A stretch of DNA of 61,311 nt, taken from the NCBI RefSeq assembly GCF_019890615.1, contig NZ_JAINVZ010000031.1:1-61311 (forward strand). The letters run 5' to 3'. Shown here piece after piece: positions 44,342 through 53,532 of the stretch; positions within the stretch are counted from its first letter, which is position 1; each line of letters begins with the position of its first letter. Source of the stretch: Streptantibioticus parmotrematis. GTDB lineage: Bacteria > Actinomycetota > Actinomycetes > Streptomycetales > Streptomycetaceae. A model generated the notes under the pieces. It was not told the DNA's origin. It saw only the letters and a list, made by a program, of their open reading frames with translations, and searched no databases. The translations under genes were made by a program, and so were the position numbers.

Positions 44342-44437
44342 TCCGGGCCGGGTCCGCGGGGTGGTCAGGACGGTGATCCGGCCTGCGTCCGGGCGGTGAT
44401 CCGGACACTCCCGACGCGGAGTGAGCGGTCGTGATCC
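44338..44437 (+). repeat. Four GTGATCC words after the aminotransferase gene
   Basis: GTGATCC occurs at 44338, 44373, 44396 and 44431, so spacings are 35, 23 and 35 bp. The first contains the TGA stop codon. Three are extended as GTGATCCGG. Meaning unknown. Confidence 0.6.
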
Positions 44438-44460
44438 ACCCGTGTCCCCTCGCGTGACAG

Positions 44461-44504
44461 AATCCCCCTCGCCTCGTTCAACGAGGCGAGGGGGATTTCG
44501 TTTT
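44461..44504 (+). terminator. Strong intrinsic terminator of the lrp-aminotransferase operon
   Basis: A perfect 17-bp stem, AATCCCCCTCGCCTCGT at 44461-44477 with its complement at 44481-44497, a 3-nt loop and the tail TCGTTTT to 44504. Confidence 0.9.
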
Positions 44505-44534
44505 GTGCGATGAGACGCAGCGGAGGTGGTCGGC

Positions 44535-45230
44535 ATGGAGACGCCGCCGGACAACGACGTGTTGTGGGGGCGCTCGCTGCGCCACGCGCACGAGGGCTCA
44601 CCCGCGCTGCTCGGTGTCTCGCTGGGCGTGCGCGACGGGGAGATCCTCGCCGTCGCCGGGCCGCGCGGCTCGGGCAAGACCACGCTGCTGCGCTGCCTGT
44701 CCGGGCAACTGGTCCCGGACGAGGGCGAGGTGTGGTTCAACAGCGCGCCCGTCCACACCCTGCGCCGGGCCGCCCGCGAGCGGCTGCGCCGGGAGCGCTT
44801 CGGCTGGATCGACCCGTCGCCGCGCCTCGTTCCGGAGCTGACGGCCCGTGAGAACGCGGCGCTGCCCCTGCTGTTGACCGGAGCCTCGCACCGGGCCGCG
44901 CGGCAGGCCGCCCAGGAGTGGCTGGAGCGGCTGGACGTCGGGGAGTGCGCCCGCACGCGGCCGGCCGGACTGACCCAGGCGCAGCGCCAGCGGGTGGCGA
45001 TCGCGCGGGCGCTGGTCACCGTGCCCGAGGTGGTCTTCGCCGACGAGCCGACCGCCGCGCTGCACCGCGCCGACCACGCGCAGGTGCTGCGGACGCTGAC
45101 CACGGCGGCGCGTTCGCACGGCATCACGATGCTGCTGGCGACGCACGACAGCGGTGTCGCGGAGTTCGCCGACCGCACGGTCGCGCTGGTCGACGGCCGG
45201 CGCACGGCGCCGGAGGGTGCACTGTGCTGA
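44535..45230 (+). CDS. ABC transporter ATPase with degenerate Q-loop and signature
   Basis: A 231-residue ABC ATPase of the LolD/MacB-like export group. Walker A GPRGSGKTT (42-50), Walker B FADEPT (168-173) and the switch His204 are intact. The Q-loop, normally VFQSFNLLPEL, reads WIDPSPRLVPEL, with Pro94 in place of Gln. The signature LSGGQ reads LTQAQ (146-150), and the D-loop is AALH. These losses suggest weak or altered ATP hydrolysis. ATG 44535 follows GGAGG at 8 nt. It overlaps the membrane-protein gene by 7 bp. Confidence 0.85.
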   Translation: METPPDNDVLWGRSLRHAHEGSPALLGVSLGVRDGEILAVAGPRGSGKTTLLRCLSGQLVPDEGEVWFNSAPVHTLRRAARERLRRERFGWIDPSPRLVPELTARENAALPLLLTGASHRAARQAAQEWLERLDVGECARTRPAGLTQAQRQRVAIARALVTVPEVVFADEPTAALHRADHAQVLRTLTTAARSHGITMLLATHDSGVAEFADRTVALVDGRRTAPEGALC

Positions 45231-46468
45231 AGGAGTCGCGGGCGGACGCCCGTGAGACGGAGCCGGACGAGCCCGAGGTCCCGCGGTCCGAGATCGCCGG
45301 GTCCGAGGTCCCGGAGGCCGACGAGGCCGGCGGGAGAACCGAGCCGGGGGCCGGTCCTGCCGCCGATCCGGCCGTCGTGGTGCCGGGTGGACTGCTGCCC
45401 AGCGGCGTGGCGTTGCGGCTGGCGCTGCGCGGTGGTGTCGCCGGGGCCCTGATGCGCTGTGTCCTGGCCACGGCCGCGGCAGGCGTGACGTTCCTGCTGC
45501 TGGCCGCGCTGGGTCAGGCCCTGCGGCATCCGCACCATCTGGCCGCCGGGGCCGAGCGGTTGGCGTGGTGTGCGCCGCCGCTGGTCGCCACGGTGTGGCT
45601 CGCGGTCGTCTCCGCCCGGGGCCGTGCCGGGTCCCCGGCCGCCGACGCCCTCGCCGCGATCGGCGTGGGCCCCTCCCGGCTGCCGCGGATACTCGCCGCG
45701 CAGGTGATGTGGACCTGCCTGCTGGGCAGCGTGGTGGCGTGGGGGACGTTCCTGCGGCTGCGCCACGCGCTGGCCGGTACGGCGGCGCTGCCGGTCGCGG
45801 GCGTGGTGACGCTGCTGCTGGTCGTGCCGCTGACCGCGGGCGCGGTCTGCCTGACCGCGCTGCGGTTCCGGCTGTCGACTCGTCCGCTGCCGTGGGGCCT
45901 GGCGCCGGCCGTCGCGGGGCTGGCGTGCGCCTGGTGGGGTCGCCACGCGAAGGCGTCGGTGCCGCTGCCGGGCGGCTCGCGTGACATGGCGCCCGCGGTG
46001 CTGGCCGGATGGGCTTTGGCGTGCGCCGGTGTGGTGGCGTGCGCGCCCTGGCTGGTGGCGCTGGCCGGACGCGCGCTGGCGTCGTGGCGGCCGGGGCCGG
46101 TGCGCCTGCTCGCGGGCCGCGCGCTGCGCACCGACGCGCGCCGGGTGGCCGCCGCGGTGGCCTGGCCAGCGGCCGTCCTGGCGCTGGTCCCGGCCGCGTT
46201 CCGGCTGCACGCGGGCCATCGCCCCGGAGCGTTCACGCTGCTGGGGGCGGCGGTCGTGCTGGGGGCGGCCGGATGCGCGGCGGTGGCGTCGGCGGCGCGG
46301 GCCCGCACGAACGGCTCCGCGACGCGGCGTACCCTGGCCGGGCTCGGCGCCTCGCGGTCGGTGCTGGTCAGGGTGGCCGTCGTGCGCGCGGTGGTGGTGA
46401 TCGGGGTGGCCGCGCTGGCGGCGGCGCCGGTGAGCTGGCTGCTGGACGGAGTGCTGCGGCTGCGCTGA
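45224..46468 (+). CDS. Multi-span membrane protein, presumed partner permease
   Basis: A 414-residue protein. An acidic, Pro/Glu-rich cytoplasmic N-terminus (about 1-60) is followed by about eight to nine hydrophobic segments. A pattern near 300-410 (LLAGRALRTDARRVAAAVAW, then TRRTLAGLGASRSVLVRVAVVR) recalls the FtsX-like permease fold, but the usual large outer domain is absent and the protein is about half the usual length. GTG 45224, with GGAGGG upstream, overlaps the ATPase gene, so the two very likely form one transporter-like complex of unknown substrate. Confidence 0.72.
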   Translation: MLKESRADARETEPDEPEVPRSEIAGSEVPEADEAGGRTEPGAGPAADPAVVVPGGLLPSGVALRLALRGGVAGALMRCVLATAAAGVTFLLLAALGQALRHPHHLAAGAERLAWCAPPLVATVWLAVVSARGRAGSPAADALAAIGVGPSRLPRILAAQVMWTCLLGSVVAWGTFLRLRHALAGTAALPVAGVVTLLLVVPLTAGAVCLTALRFRLSTRPLPWGLAPAVAGLACAWWGRHAKASVPLPGGSRDMAPAVLAGWALACAGVVACAPWLVALAGRALASWRPGPVRLLAGRALRTDARRVAAAVAWPAAVLALVPAAFRLHAGHRPGAFTLLGAAVVLGAAGCAAVASAARARTNGSATRRTLAGLGASRSVLVRVAVVRAVVVIGVAALAAAPVSWLLDGVLRLR

Positions 46469-46540
46469 GGCGGCGCGGCGCCCCGCGGGGGACGCCTCAG
46501 CCGTACGCGCCACGCACCAGACGGATGAGCCGTGCCCAGT

Positions 46541-46595
46541 CGTACGCGCCGCCCTCAGCCGTACGAGCCGTGCCTCACGTACGAGCCGCGCCTCA
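46541..46595 (-). repeat. 18-bp tandem repeats ending in the ykoC-like stop codon
   Basis: CGTACGAGCCGTGCCTCA at 46560-46577 is followed directly by the same word with one change at 46578-46595; the last triplet is the TGA stop of the minus-strand gene. A third, weaker copy lies at 46541-46557. Confidence 0.75.
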
Positions 46596-47357
46596 CGAGA
46601 ACAGCGGGCTGAACGCCCCCGTCAGCACGCTCACCGTCAGCGCGGCCGCCGCGATCCCGGCCGCCGCCGCGATCAGTGCCGCGTCCGCGCCCACGAACCG
46701 CTGCGTGCGCGCGGAGGTGCGCGGGATGCCGGAGTCGAAGCCGCGCGCGTCCATCGCCGACGCCAGCCGCGTACCGCGCCGGATCGCGCCGACCAGCAGC
46801 GTGAACGACGCCGACGCCAGCAGCCGCAGCCTCGCCAGCGGATTGCGGCCCGCGTCGATCCCCCGGGCCCGGCGCGCGAGGCCGATCAACCGCCACTCCT
46901 GGCCCAGCAGCGGCACCAGGCGCCAGGCGGCCAGCGTGCCGATGGCGAAGCGCGGGGAGACCCGGGCGTTCTGCACGAGGGCGTCGGCGAGGTCGGTGGG
47001 GTCGGTGGTGGCGAAGACGATGACGCCGGGCAGCGCCACCGCGTACAGCCGCAGCACCAGAGCGAGCGCCGAGGTGACGACGTGCTGGCGGTCGGCGGCG
47101 AACAGCAGCAGGGTGACGACCGCGCCCAGCACGCTGACCGCCATCGGCCAGGTGCGCCGCGCGAGCGCCCGGTAGCGGATGCCGAAGAACGGGACGACGG
47201 CGAGTTCGACGGCGAGCGCGACCGCGGGGCCCACCGGGTCCAGGCTCACGACCAGGGCGAGTGCGAGGACGGCGGCGGCCACCAGCTTGGCGACCGGGTT
47301 GCGGCGGGCCAGCGGCGCGGCCGGGTCGGCGATCGGCGCGGTACGGCTGAAGCTCAT
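46593..47357 (-). CDS. ykoC: ECF transporter T component (YkoC-like)
   Basis: A 254-residue membrane scaffold of an energy-coupling factor transporter, with about five spans. The coupling motifs ARG (LARRARGID near 172-180) and ARGF ([10 protein letters not shown] near 209-218) that bind the ATPases are present. Its ATG overlaps the end of the ATPase gene by 4 bp. Its stop codon sits in an 18-bp tandem repeat. Together with the S component and the riboswitch it forms a thiamine or HMP uptake system. Confidence 0.88.
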   Translation of the reverse strand: MSFSRTAPIADPAAPLARRNPVAKLVAAAVLALALVVSLDPVGPAVALAVELAVVPFFGIRYRALARRTWPMAVSVLGAVVTLLLFAADRQHVVTSALALVLRLYAVALPGVIVFATTDPTDLADALVQNARVSPRFAIGTLAAWRLVPLLGQEWRLIGLARRARGIDAGRNPLARLRLLASASFTLLVGAIRRGTRLASAMDARGFDSGIPRTSARTQRFVGADAALIAAAAGIAAAALTVSVLTGAFSPLFS

Positions 47358-48757
47358 GCGGACATCACCGACTCCCGTGCCGCGAGCGGCAGTTCGCGGG
47401 CGCCCAGCGCGGCCCGGAAGTCCGTGTCGTGGGTGACGGCGACGATCCCGTGCCCGTCGTCCCGCAACGCCGCCAGCAGGCCCACGAGTTCGCTCCAGGT
47501 GCGCCGGTCCTGGCCGAAGGTCGGCTCGTCCAGCACCAGCAGCCGGGGCGCCGCCGCGAGCGCGGTGGCCACCGACAGCCTGCGCCGCTCACCGCCGGAC
47601 AGCGTGTGCGGGTTGGCCTCGGCGAGCGCGTCCAGCCGCAGCCGGACCAGGAGTTCGTCGGCCCTGGCGGGGTCGGCGGCGCCGAGGGTGAGTTCGTCGC
47701 GCACCTTCGGGGTGACGAACTGGTGCTCCGGGTTCTGGAAGACCGAGCCGATGCGGTGGGCCAGCGCCCGCGCCCGCCACTTGTGCGGCGGCTTGCCCGC
47801 GTCCGCCCCGGCCAGCGCGGGCGTGGCGGCGACGCGTCCGCCGCCGGGAGCGAGCAGGCCGCCGAGCAGCAGGGCCAGGGTGGACTTGCCCGCGCCGTTG
47901 GGCCCGACCACGGCCAGCGCCTCGGCGGCGCGCACGGTCACCTCCAGCCCGTCGAGGACCGGGGCGTACGTGAGCGCCTCGGCGCGCAGCAGTTCCTCAC
48001 CGGGGCCGGTCCGCGCGGGGTGGGCGCTCGGTGGCAGCCCCGGCACCCACACGCCGTCCTCCGCCAGCTCCCGCCCGTACCGCGCGAAGATCCGCTCGGG
48101 CGGGCCGTCGGCGCGGATGCCGCCGCCGGGCTCCAGGACCACGACGCGGTCGAGCATGCCGGTCAGTTCGGCGACCCGGTGCTCCACGACGATCTGCGTG
48201 GTCTCCTCGATGCCGCCGAGCACCTCCCGCACCAGCGCGGCGCCCACCGGGTCGAGGTTGGCGGTCGGTTCGTCGAGCAGCAGCAGTCCCGGCCGGGTGA
48301 CGAGGGCGCCCGCGATGGCGAGCCGCTGCTGTTCGCCGCCGGACAGCGCGCTGGTGGCCCGGCCGGGCCCGTACGGGAAGCCGACGCGGCGCAGCGCGGC
48401 GTCGACCAGTTCCGGGATGCGATCCGGCGGCGTGCCGCGGTTCTCCAGGCCGAACGCGACGTCGTCACCGGCGCGTTCCATCACCAGTTGCGACTGGGGG
48501 TCCTGGAAGACGATGCCGACGTGGTCGCGGGCCTCGCGCGGGTCGCGGCCGTCGACCTCGATGACGCCCTCGCGCTCCCCCGACTCCGGCGGCAGCAGCC
48601 CGGCGAGTGCGGCCAGCAGCGTGGACTTGCCCGCGCCCGACGGGCCGAGCAGCGCGACGCGTTCGCCGTGGTCGATGTCGAGGTCGACGCCGCGCACCGC
48701 CCAGCGGCGGCGCCCGGCGTGCCGGTGGCCGAAGCCGCGCAGGCGGACGGTGCTCAT
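47354..48757 (-). CDS. ykoD: ECF transporter ATPase, fused A and A' domains (YkoD-like)
   Basis: A 467-residue protein with two ABC domains in one chain. Domain 1 (about 1-235) has GPSGAGKST (38-46), LSGGEQQR and LLLLDEPT. Domain 2 (about 260-455) has [17 protein letters not shown] and [12 protein letters not shown]. All catalytic motifs are complete. The fused arrangement is that of B. subtilis YkoD. It is 16 bp downstream of the S component gene and overlaps the T gene. Confidence 0.92.
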   Translation of the reverse strand: MSTVRLRGFGHRHAGRRRWAVRGVDLDIDHGERVALLGPSGAGKSTLLAALAGLLPPESGEREGVIEVDGRDPREARDHVGIVFQDPQSQLVMERAGDDVAFGLENRGTPPDRIPELVDAALRRVGFPYGPGRATSALSGGEQQRLAIAGALVTRPGLLLLDEPTANLDPVGAALVREVLGGIEETTQIVVEHRVAELTGMLDRVVVLEPGGGIRADGPPERIFARYGRELAEDGVWVPGLPPSAHPARTGPGEELLRAEALTYAPVLDGLEVTVRAAEALAVVGPNGAGKSTLALLLGGLLAPGGGRVAATPALAGADAGKPPHKWRARALAHRIGSVFQNPEHQFVTPKVRDELTLGAADPARADELLVRLRLDALAEANPHTLSGGERRRLSVATALAAAPRLLVLDEPTFGQDRRTWSELVGLLAALRDDGHGIVAVTHDTDFRAALGARELPLAARESVMSA

Positions 48758-48773
48758 GCGGCGCCCGGGCCGG

Positions 48774-49373
48774 TCAGACCGCGGCGCGTTCGCGGCCGGA
48801 CGGGAAGGGGTCGAGCGCGCCGGTCTGCGCGAGGGACTTGGTCAGCGCGAGGCTGCCGAGCCCGGCGATCACGGCGGAGCTGGCGACGACGATGGCCGCG
48901 TACGCGATCTGCCACCCGGTGGAGTTGGACGCGTAGTACAGCGCGTTGTCCAGCAGCGAGGCGGCGACCCCGGCGAGCGCGCCGCCGATCACCGCGGTCG
49001 GCCAGCGCCAGACCCGGTAGGCGGTGAAGGCGAAGCCGAACTCGCCCGCCATGCCCTGGGCGACCCCGTACAGCAGGGTGACCAGGCCCCACGGCGAGCC
49101 GAAGAGGGTGGCGACGGAGGCGGCGACGACCTCGCAGAAGATGCCCGCGCCGGGCTTGCGGATCACCAGCGGCCCGAGGACGGCGGGGATCAGCCAGACG
49201 CCGTAGATGACGGCGCGGCCGGGCAGCGGGATGGCGCTGGCGACGCCGTCCCACAGCGAGTTCCAGGCCCAGAAGATGACGCCGAAGGCGGCGCCGATGA
49301 CGGCGGCCACGACGATGTCCACGGTCCGCCAGCGGTTGCTGGGCGCGTTCGTGGGCGCGTTGGCGGTGCTCAT
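48774..49373 (-). CDS. ykoE: ECF transporter S component (YkoE-like, thiamine/HMP)
   Basis: A 199-residue membrane protein with about five to six spans, for example [18 protein letters not shown] near 20-37. YkoE family members bind thiamine or its pyrimidine part HMP. The start ATG at 49373 lies 9 nt after GGGAG, which is itself the conserved 3' end of the upstream TPP riboswitch, so ligand binding can hide the ribosome site. It is the first gene of the operon. Confidence 0.9.
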   Translation of the reverse strand: MSTANAPTNAPSNRWRTVDIVVAAVIGAAFGVIFWAWNSLWDGVASAIPLPGRAVIYGVWLIPAVLGPLVIRKPGAGIFCEVVAASVATLFGSPWGLVTLLYGVAQGMAGEFGFAFTAYRVWRWPTAVIGGALAGVAASLLDNALYYASNSTGWQIAYAAIVVASSAVIAGLGSLALTKSLAQTGALDPFPSGRERAAV

Positions 49374-49380
49374 GTGCGAT

Positions 49381-49481
49381 GACTCCCTACGCCGGCATGA
49401 CCCGGATCAGGTGCGAGGGTCTGCGGCCCACCGCCGTCTTCCGGCGGCACCGCACTCTCAGCGCGTACGCGCTCCCCTGTC
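49381..49481 (-). ncRNA. TPP riboswitch (thi box) controlling the ECF operon
   Basis: Read on the minus strand, the region has the hallmark thi-box elements in order: GGGGAGCG, CTGAGA, GACCCT, ACCTGATCC, GGGTCATGCCGGCG and TAGGGAG, with GAC/GTC closing the P1 stem. A variable hairpin (GCCGCCGGAAGACGGCGG) sits in the P3a position. The terminal GGGAG doubles as the ykoE ribosome site, so control is probably translational. Thiamine pyrophosphate should turn the operon off. Confidence 0.93.
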
Positions 49482-49486
49482 GGAAT

Positions 49487-49512
49487 GGTCGTACGACCTG
49501 AACGTTCGTACG
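49487..49512. promoter_or_regulatory. Nested palindromes just upstream of the riboswitch
   Basis: GGTCGTACGACC (49487-49498) and GAACGTTC (49500-49507) are perfect palindromes, and CGTACGA (49490-49496) faces TCGTACG (49506-49512). They lie between a possible -10 (TATCGT on the minus strand near 49526) and the riboswitch. They may be a protein operator added to riboswitch control. Confidence 0.4.
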
Positions 49513-49613
49513 GGTCCTACGATATAGCAGCCGTGATGGCCGGCGTGATGCCCGCAGCGTGGCCGCCGTGGTGGCCGTCGTCGTGGCCGCCGTGGTGGCC
49601 GGAACCCGCTCCG

Positions 49614-50720
49614 TCAGCGCTCCGCCGCCGCGAGCTGGCCGCAGGCGCCGTCGATCTCCTGGCCGCGGGTGTCGCGCACCGTCACCGGGACGCCGTGCGC
49701 CTCCAGCGCGCGCACGAACGCCTTCTCGTCCTCGGGCCGCGACGCGGTCCACTTCGAGCCGGGCGTGGGGTTGAGCGGGATCAGGTTGACGTGCACCCGG
49801 TGGCCCTTGAGCAGCCGCCCCAGCAGGTCGGCCCGCCACGCCTGGTCGTTGATGTCCTTGATCAGCGCGTACTCGATGGAGATGCGGCGGCCGGAGACCT
49901 CGGCGTAGTGCCAGGCGGCGTCCAGCACCTCGCGGACCTTCCAGCGAGTGTTGACCGGCACCAGGGTGTCGCGCAGCTCGTCGTCCGGCGCGTGCAGCGA
50001 CACCGCGAGGCGGCACTTGAGCCCCTCGTCGGCGAACCGCAGCATCGCCGGGACCAGCCCGACCGTGGAGACCGTGATGCCGCGCTGCGACAGGCCGAGG
50101 CCGTCCGGCTCGGGGTCGGTCAGGCGGCGGATCGCGCCGAGGACGCGGTTGTAGTTGGCCAGCGGCTCGCCCATGCCCATGAAGACGATGTTGCTCAGCC
50201 GGGCCGGGCCGCCGGGGATCTCGCCGTCGCGCAGCGAGCGCATGCCGGCGACGATCTGGTGGACGATCTCCGCGGTGGACAGGTTGCGGGTGAGCCCCGC
50301 CTGCCCGGTCGCGCAGAACGGGCAGTTCATGCCGCAGCCCGCCTGCGAGCTGATGCACATCGTGACCCGGTCCGGGTAGCGCATCAGCACGGATTCGACC
50401 AGCGTCCCGTCGAACAGCCGCCACAGCGTCTTGCGGGTGGTGTCGTTGTCGCAGGAGACGTTGCGCACGACGCTCATCAGCTCGGGCAGCAGGTCCGCGG
50501 CGAGCTTCTCGCGCGCGGCGGCCGGGATGTCGGTCCAGGCCGCCGGGTCGTCCGCGTAGCGCGCGAAGTAGTGCTGCGACAGCTGCTTGGCGCGGAACGG
50601 CTTCTCGCCGAGCGCGGCGACCGCCTCACGGCGCTCGGCGGGCGCGAGGTCGGCGAGGTGCCGCGGGGGCTTCTTGGCACCGCGGGGCGTGACGAAAGTG
50701 AGTTCTCCGGGCTTAGGCAT
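49614..50720 (-). CDS. rlmN: 23S rRNA (adenine2503-C2)-methyltransferase / tRNA A37 methylase
   Basis: A 368-residue radical-SAM methylase that makes m2A in 23S rRNA and some tRNAs. The 4Fe-4S ligands CGMNCPFC lie at Cys129, Cys133 and Cys136; the second catalytic Cys is near 360 in DGACGQL. The N-terminal accessory domain is complete. No strong ribosome site precedes ATG 50720. It follows cdsA after a hairpin, in the order usual for Streptomyces. Confidence 0.95.
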   Translation of the reverse strand: MPKPGELTFVTPRGAKKPPRHLADLAPAERREAVAALGEKPFRAKQLSQHYFARYADDPAAWTDIPAAAREKLAADLLPELMSVVRNVSCDNDTTRKTLWRLFDGTLVESVLMRYPDRVTMCISSQAGCGMNCPFCATGQAGLTRNLSTAEIVHQIVAGMRSLRDGEIPGGPARLSNIVFMGMGEPLANYNRVLGAIRRLTDPEPDGLGLSQRGITVSTVGLVPAMLRFADEGLKCRLAVSLHAPDDELRDTLVPVNTRWKVREVLDAAWHYAEVSGRRISIEYALIKDINDQAWRADLLGRLLKGHRVHVNLIPLNPTPGSKWTASRPEDEKAFVRALEAHGVPVTVRDTRGQEIDGACGQLAAAER

Positions 50721-50791
50721 GGCTGTACCAGTGTCGCAGACGAACGGGGTGGGCCCGTCCGCGTGGATTCCCGGGCCCGGCCGCTACGTGT

Positions 50792-50822
50792 CCCGGCCGC
50801 TCAGCAGGATGCGGCGGCCGGG
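50792..50822 (-). terminator. Hairpin after cdsA
   Basis: A 9-bp stem CCCGGCCGC (50792-50800) paired with 50814-50822 and a 13-nt loop, directly past the cdsA stop. It could be a weak terminator or processing site before rlmN. Confidence 0.5.
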
Positions 50823-50834
50823 AGGCACGAGGGG

Positions 50835-51884
50835 TCAGCTCGCCCCGACGAAGATCACCAGCAGCAGCCAGACCACCGGGGCCGTGGGCAGCAGGGAGTC
50901 CAGGCGGTCCATGATGCCGCCGTGGCCGGGCAGCAGCGTGCCCATGTCCTTGATGCCGAGGTCCCGCTTGATCATCGACTCGCCCAGGTCGCCCAGCGTG
51001 GCGCTGGCGGCCACCGCGAGGCCCAGCAGCAGGCCCTGCCACCACTGCCCGCCGTCGATCAGGTACCGCATCGACAGCGCGCCCGCCACCATCGCGAAGG
51101 TGGCCGCGCCGACCAGGCCCTCGCGGGTCTTGCCGGGGCTGATGCGCGGCGCCAGCTTGTGCTTGCCGAAACGCCAGCCGACCGCGTACGCGCCGGTGTC
51201 GCTGACCACCGTCAGCAGCAGGAAGACGAAGACCCGCCAGGGCCCGTCGTGCGCGGCGAGCATCATCACCACGAACGTCGCCAGGAACGGCACGTAGAAC
51301 GCGGCGAAGACGCCCGCGGTGACGTCCTTGAGGTAGTCCTCCGGCGGCTTGGCCATCCGCCAGACCAGCACCGCCAGCACCGTGAGCGCCATGGCGATCC
51401 AGGCGCCCTCGGCGGCCTTCAGATAGCCCGCGATCACCATCGCCGCGCCGCCCGCCGCCAGCGGGACCAGCGGCGCGTGGATGCCCTTGCGCTCGGTCAG
51501 GCGGCTGGTCAGCTCCCACAGGCCGACCACGACGGCGACCACCACGACGCCGACGAAGACCGCCTTGACGACGAACAGCGCCGCGACGATGACCGCGCCC
51601 AGGCCGACGCCGACCCCTATGGCCGCGCCGAGGTCGCGTCCCGCGCTCTTGCGGGCGCCGTCCTTACGGGCACCGGCCCGGTGGCCCTGGCCGGCGTCAC
51701 CGCGGCCGCCGTCCTGACCCGGGCTGTCGTCCGGTACTGGTGGCATGGGTCGAGTCTGCGCCGCGGGACCGCCGTCGTACGAGGGACCCGCCGGGACCGG
51801 CGCGCCCTCGAAGGCGGCAGGCGTCCGCTCGGGGGCTCCCTGCCAGCCGGCGCCCGGCGGCGCCCCCCGTGAAGAGTCGTTCAT
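50835..51884 (-). CDS. cdsA: Phosphatidate cytidylyltransferase
   Basis: A 349-residue membrane enzyme that makes CDP-diacylglycerol from phosphatidate and CTP. After a low-complexity cytoplasmic N-terminus (about 1-95) come about eight membrane spans and the family signature SATLGDLGESMIKRD...KD...PGHGGIMDRLDS near 287-325. The ATG overlaps the frr stop by one base (TGATG). It is part of the rpsB-tsf-pyrH-frr-cdsA cluster. Confidence 0.95.
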   Translation of the reverse strand: MNDSSRGAPPGAGWQGAPERTPAAFEGAPVPAGPSYDGGPAAQTRPMPPVPDDSPGQDGGRGDAGQGHRAGARKDGARKSAGRDLGAAIGVGVGLGAVIVAALFVVKAVFVGVVVVAVVVGLWELTSRLTERKGIHAPLVPLAAGGAAMVIAGYLKAAEGAWIAMALTVLAVLVWRMAKPPEDYLKDVTAGVFAAFYVPFLATFVVMMLAAHDGPWRVFVFLLLTVVSDTGAYAVGWRFGKHKLAPRISPGKTREGLVGAATFAMVAGALSMRYLIDGGQWWQGLLLGLAVAASATLGDLGESMIKRDLGIKDMGTLLPGHGGIMDRLDSLLPTAPVVWLLLVIFVGAS

Positions 51885-52441
51885 CAGACCTCGAGCAGCT
51901 CGGCTTCCTTGTGCTTGAGCAGCTCGTCGACCTGAGCCACGTACTTGTCGGTGGTGTCCTGGAGGTCCTTCTCCGCGCGGCGCACCTCGTCCTCACCGGC
52001 CTCGCTGTCCTTGACGAGCTTGTCCAGCGTCTCCTTGGCCTTGCGACGCACGCTGCGGATCGAGACCCGGGCGTCCTCCGCCTTGCCCTTGGCGACCTTG
52101 ATGAACTGCTTGCGGCGCTCCTCGGTCAGCTCGGGGAACACCACCCGGATGATGTGGCCGTCGTTGGACGGGTTGACGCCCAGGTCGGAGTCGCGGATCG
52201 CGGTCTCGATGGCCCGCAGCGCGGTCTTGTCGAACGGGGTCACCACGGCCATCCGCGGCTCCGGCACCGAGAACGACGCCATCTGGTTGATCGGCGTCAT
52301 GGTGCCGTAGTACTCGGCCACGATCTTGTTGAACATCGCCGGGTGCGCACGGCCGGTGCGGATCGCGGCGAAGTCCTCCTTGGCGACCACGACGGCCTTC
52401 TCCATCTTCTCCTCGGCCTCGAGGAGGGTCTCTTCGATCAC
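51884..52441 (-). CDS. frr: Ribosome recycling factor
   Basis: A 185-residue RRF, which with EF-G splits the post-termination ribosome. It has the long three-helix bundle ends (residues 1-28 and 105-185) and the small beta domain with [21 protein letters not shown] near 92-112. The start GTG 52441 is preferred over the ATG just before it, since AGGAG is then 6 nt away and homologues begin [10 protein letters not shown]. It is translationally coupled to cdsA. Confidence 0.96.
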   Translation of the reverse strand: MIEETLLEAEEKMEKAVVVAKEDFAAIRTGRAHPAMFNKIVAEYYGTMTPINQMASFSVPEPRMAVVTPFDKTALRAIETAIRDSDLGVNPSNDGHIIRVVFPELTEERRKQFIKVAKGKAEDARVSIRSVRRKAKETLDKLVKDSEAGEDEVRRAEKDLQDTTDKYVAQVDELLKHKEAELLEV

Positions 52442-52595
52442 CATCTGCTCCTGGTCTTCTGATCGTCGTGCGCTTCGGGAATCTCGCCGTCGCTGCCTGT
52501 TCACCGCACGGTGTCGGACCGGCGGCGGGTTGTCCATCCCCGTGACGGGCTGTTCGCCGTGCCGGGGTGGTCACGCCCGCGAGGGGCGGTCGTGC

Positions 52596-53378
52596 TCAGT
52601 CCCGGGTGCCGTGGTCACTCACCAGCGTGCCGATCTTCTCACCCTTCACGGCGCGGGCGATGTTGCCCTCGGCGAGCAGTTCGAAGACGAGGATCGGCAG
52701 GCTGTTGTCGCGGCACAGGGTGATCGCGGTGGCGTCCGCGACCTTCAGGTCCCGGGCGAGCACCTCGTCGTACTCCAGGGCGTCGAACTTGACCGCGTCG
52801 GGGTTGAGCTTGGGGTCGGCGTCGTAGACCCCGTCGACGCCGTTCTTGCCCATGAGGATCATCTCGGCGTGGATCTCCAGGGCACGCTGCGCGGCGGTGG
52901 TGTCGGTGGAGAAGTACGGCATGCCCATGCCCGCGCCGAAGATCACGACGCGGCCCTTCTCCAGGTGCCGCACGGCGCGCAGCGGGATGTAGGGCTCGGC
53001 GACCTGGCCCATGGTGATGGCGGTCTGCACCCGGGTGTCGATGCCCTCCTTCTCCAGGAAGTCCTGGAGGGCGAGGCAGTTCATGACGATGCCGAGCATG
53101 CCCATGTAGTCGGAGCGGGCGCGGTCCATGCCGCGCTGCTGGAGTTCGGCACCGCGGAAGAAGTTGCCGCCGCCGATCACGATGGCGATCTGGGTGCCGC
53201 CGCGCACCACCGCCGCGATCTCCCGGGCGATCTTGTGCACGACGTCGGGGTCGACGCCGAGGCTGCCGCCGCCGAACGCCTCGCCGGACAGCTTGAGCAG
53301 GAACCGGCGGGCGCTGCCGTCGCCGCCCTTGCGGTGCGGATCCGCGGTCGTGTCGTCGGGGCGGGCGTCCTGATCCAT
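52596..53378 (-). CDS. pyrH: UMP kinase
   Basis: A 260-residue hexameric amino-acid-kinase-fold enzyme that phosphorylates UMP. Motifs are [11 protein letters not shown] near 27-37, [13 protein letters not shown] near 63-75 and [17 protein letters not shown] near 148-164. A hydrophilic N-terminal extension of about 25 residues is present. ATG 53378 follows GAGGAG at 6 nt. A perfect inverted repeat lies directly upstream and may affect its translation. Confidence 0.96.
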   Translation of the reverse strand: MDQDARPDDTTADPHRKGGDGSARRFLLKLSGEAFGGGSLGVDPDVVHKIAREIAAVVRGGTQIAIVIGGGNFFRGAELQQRGMDRARSDYMGMLGIVMNCLALQDFLEKEGIDTRVQTAITMGQVAEPYIPLRAVRHLEKGRVVIFGAGMGMPYFSTDTTAAQRALEIHAEMILMGKNGVDGVYDADPKLNPDAVKFDALEYDEVLARDLKVADATAITLCRDNSLPILVFELLAEGNIARAVKGEKIGTLVSDHGTRD

Positions 53379-53402
53379 GGGTCTCTCCTCGTGCACGTAC
53401 GA

Positions 53403-53455
53403 AGGAGGCCATTGCCGGGGGTACTCGACGGTTCCCTCTGCGGCAATGGCCTCCT
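53403..53455 (-). terminator. Long inverted repeat between tsf and pyrH
   Basis: A perfect 15-bp stem, AGGAGGCCATTGCCG (53403-53417) with its complement at 53441-53455, and a 23-nt loop. It ends 24 bp before the pyrH start. It is probably the tsf terminator or an attenuator for pyrH; there is no T-tract. Confidence 0.65.
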
Positions 53456-53532
53456 CGTCACAACTGCGGCCGGCCGGCGAGCGGCCGACCGCGTACGACC
53501 CTAGCCGGGTCGTCGGTCATTCGCTGCCGGGC

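Noticed and set aside
42956-46513. 1185-codon minus-strand frame opposite the aminotransferase and ABC genes
   Set aside because: It covers three real genes on the other strand and has no recognisable content.
49559-49601. 24-bp-period GTGGCCGCC repeat after rlmN as a minisatellite
   Set aside because: Only two units of very simple GC-rich sequence; too weak to claim more than chance.
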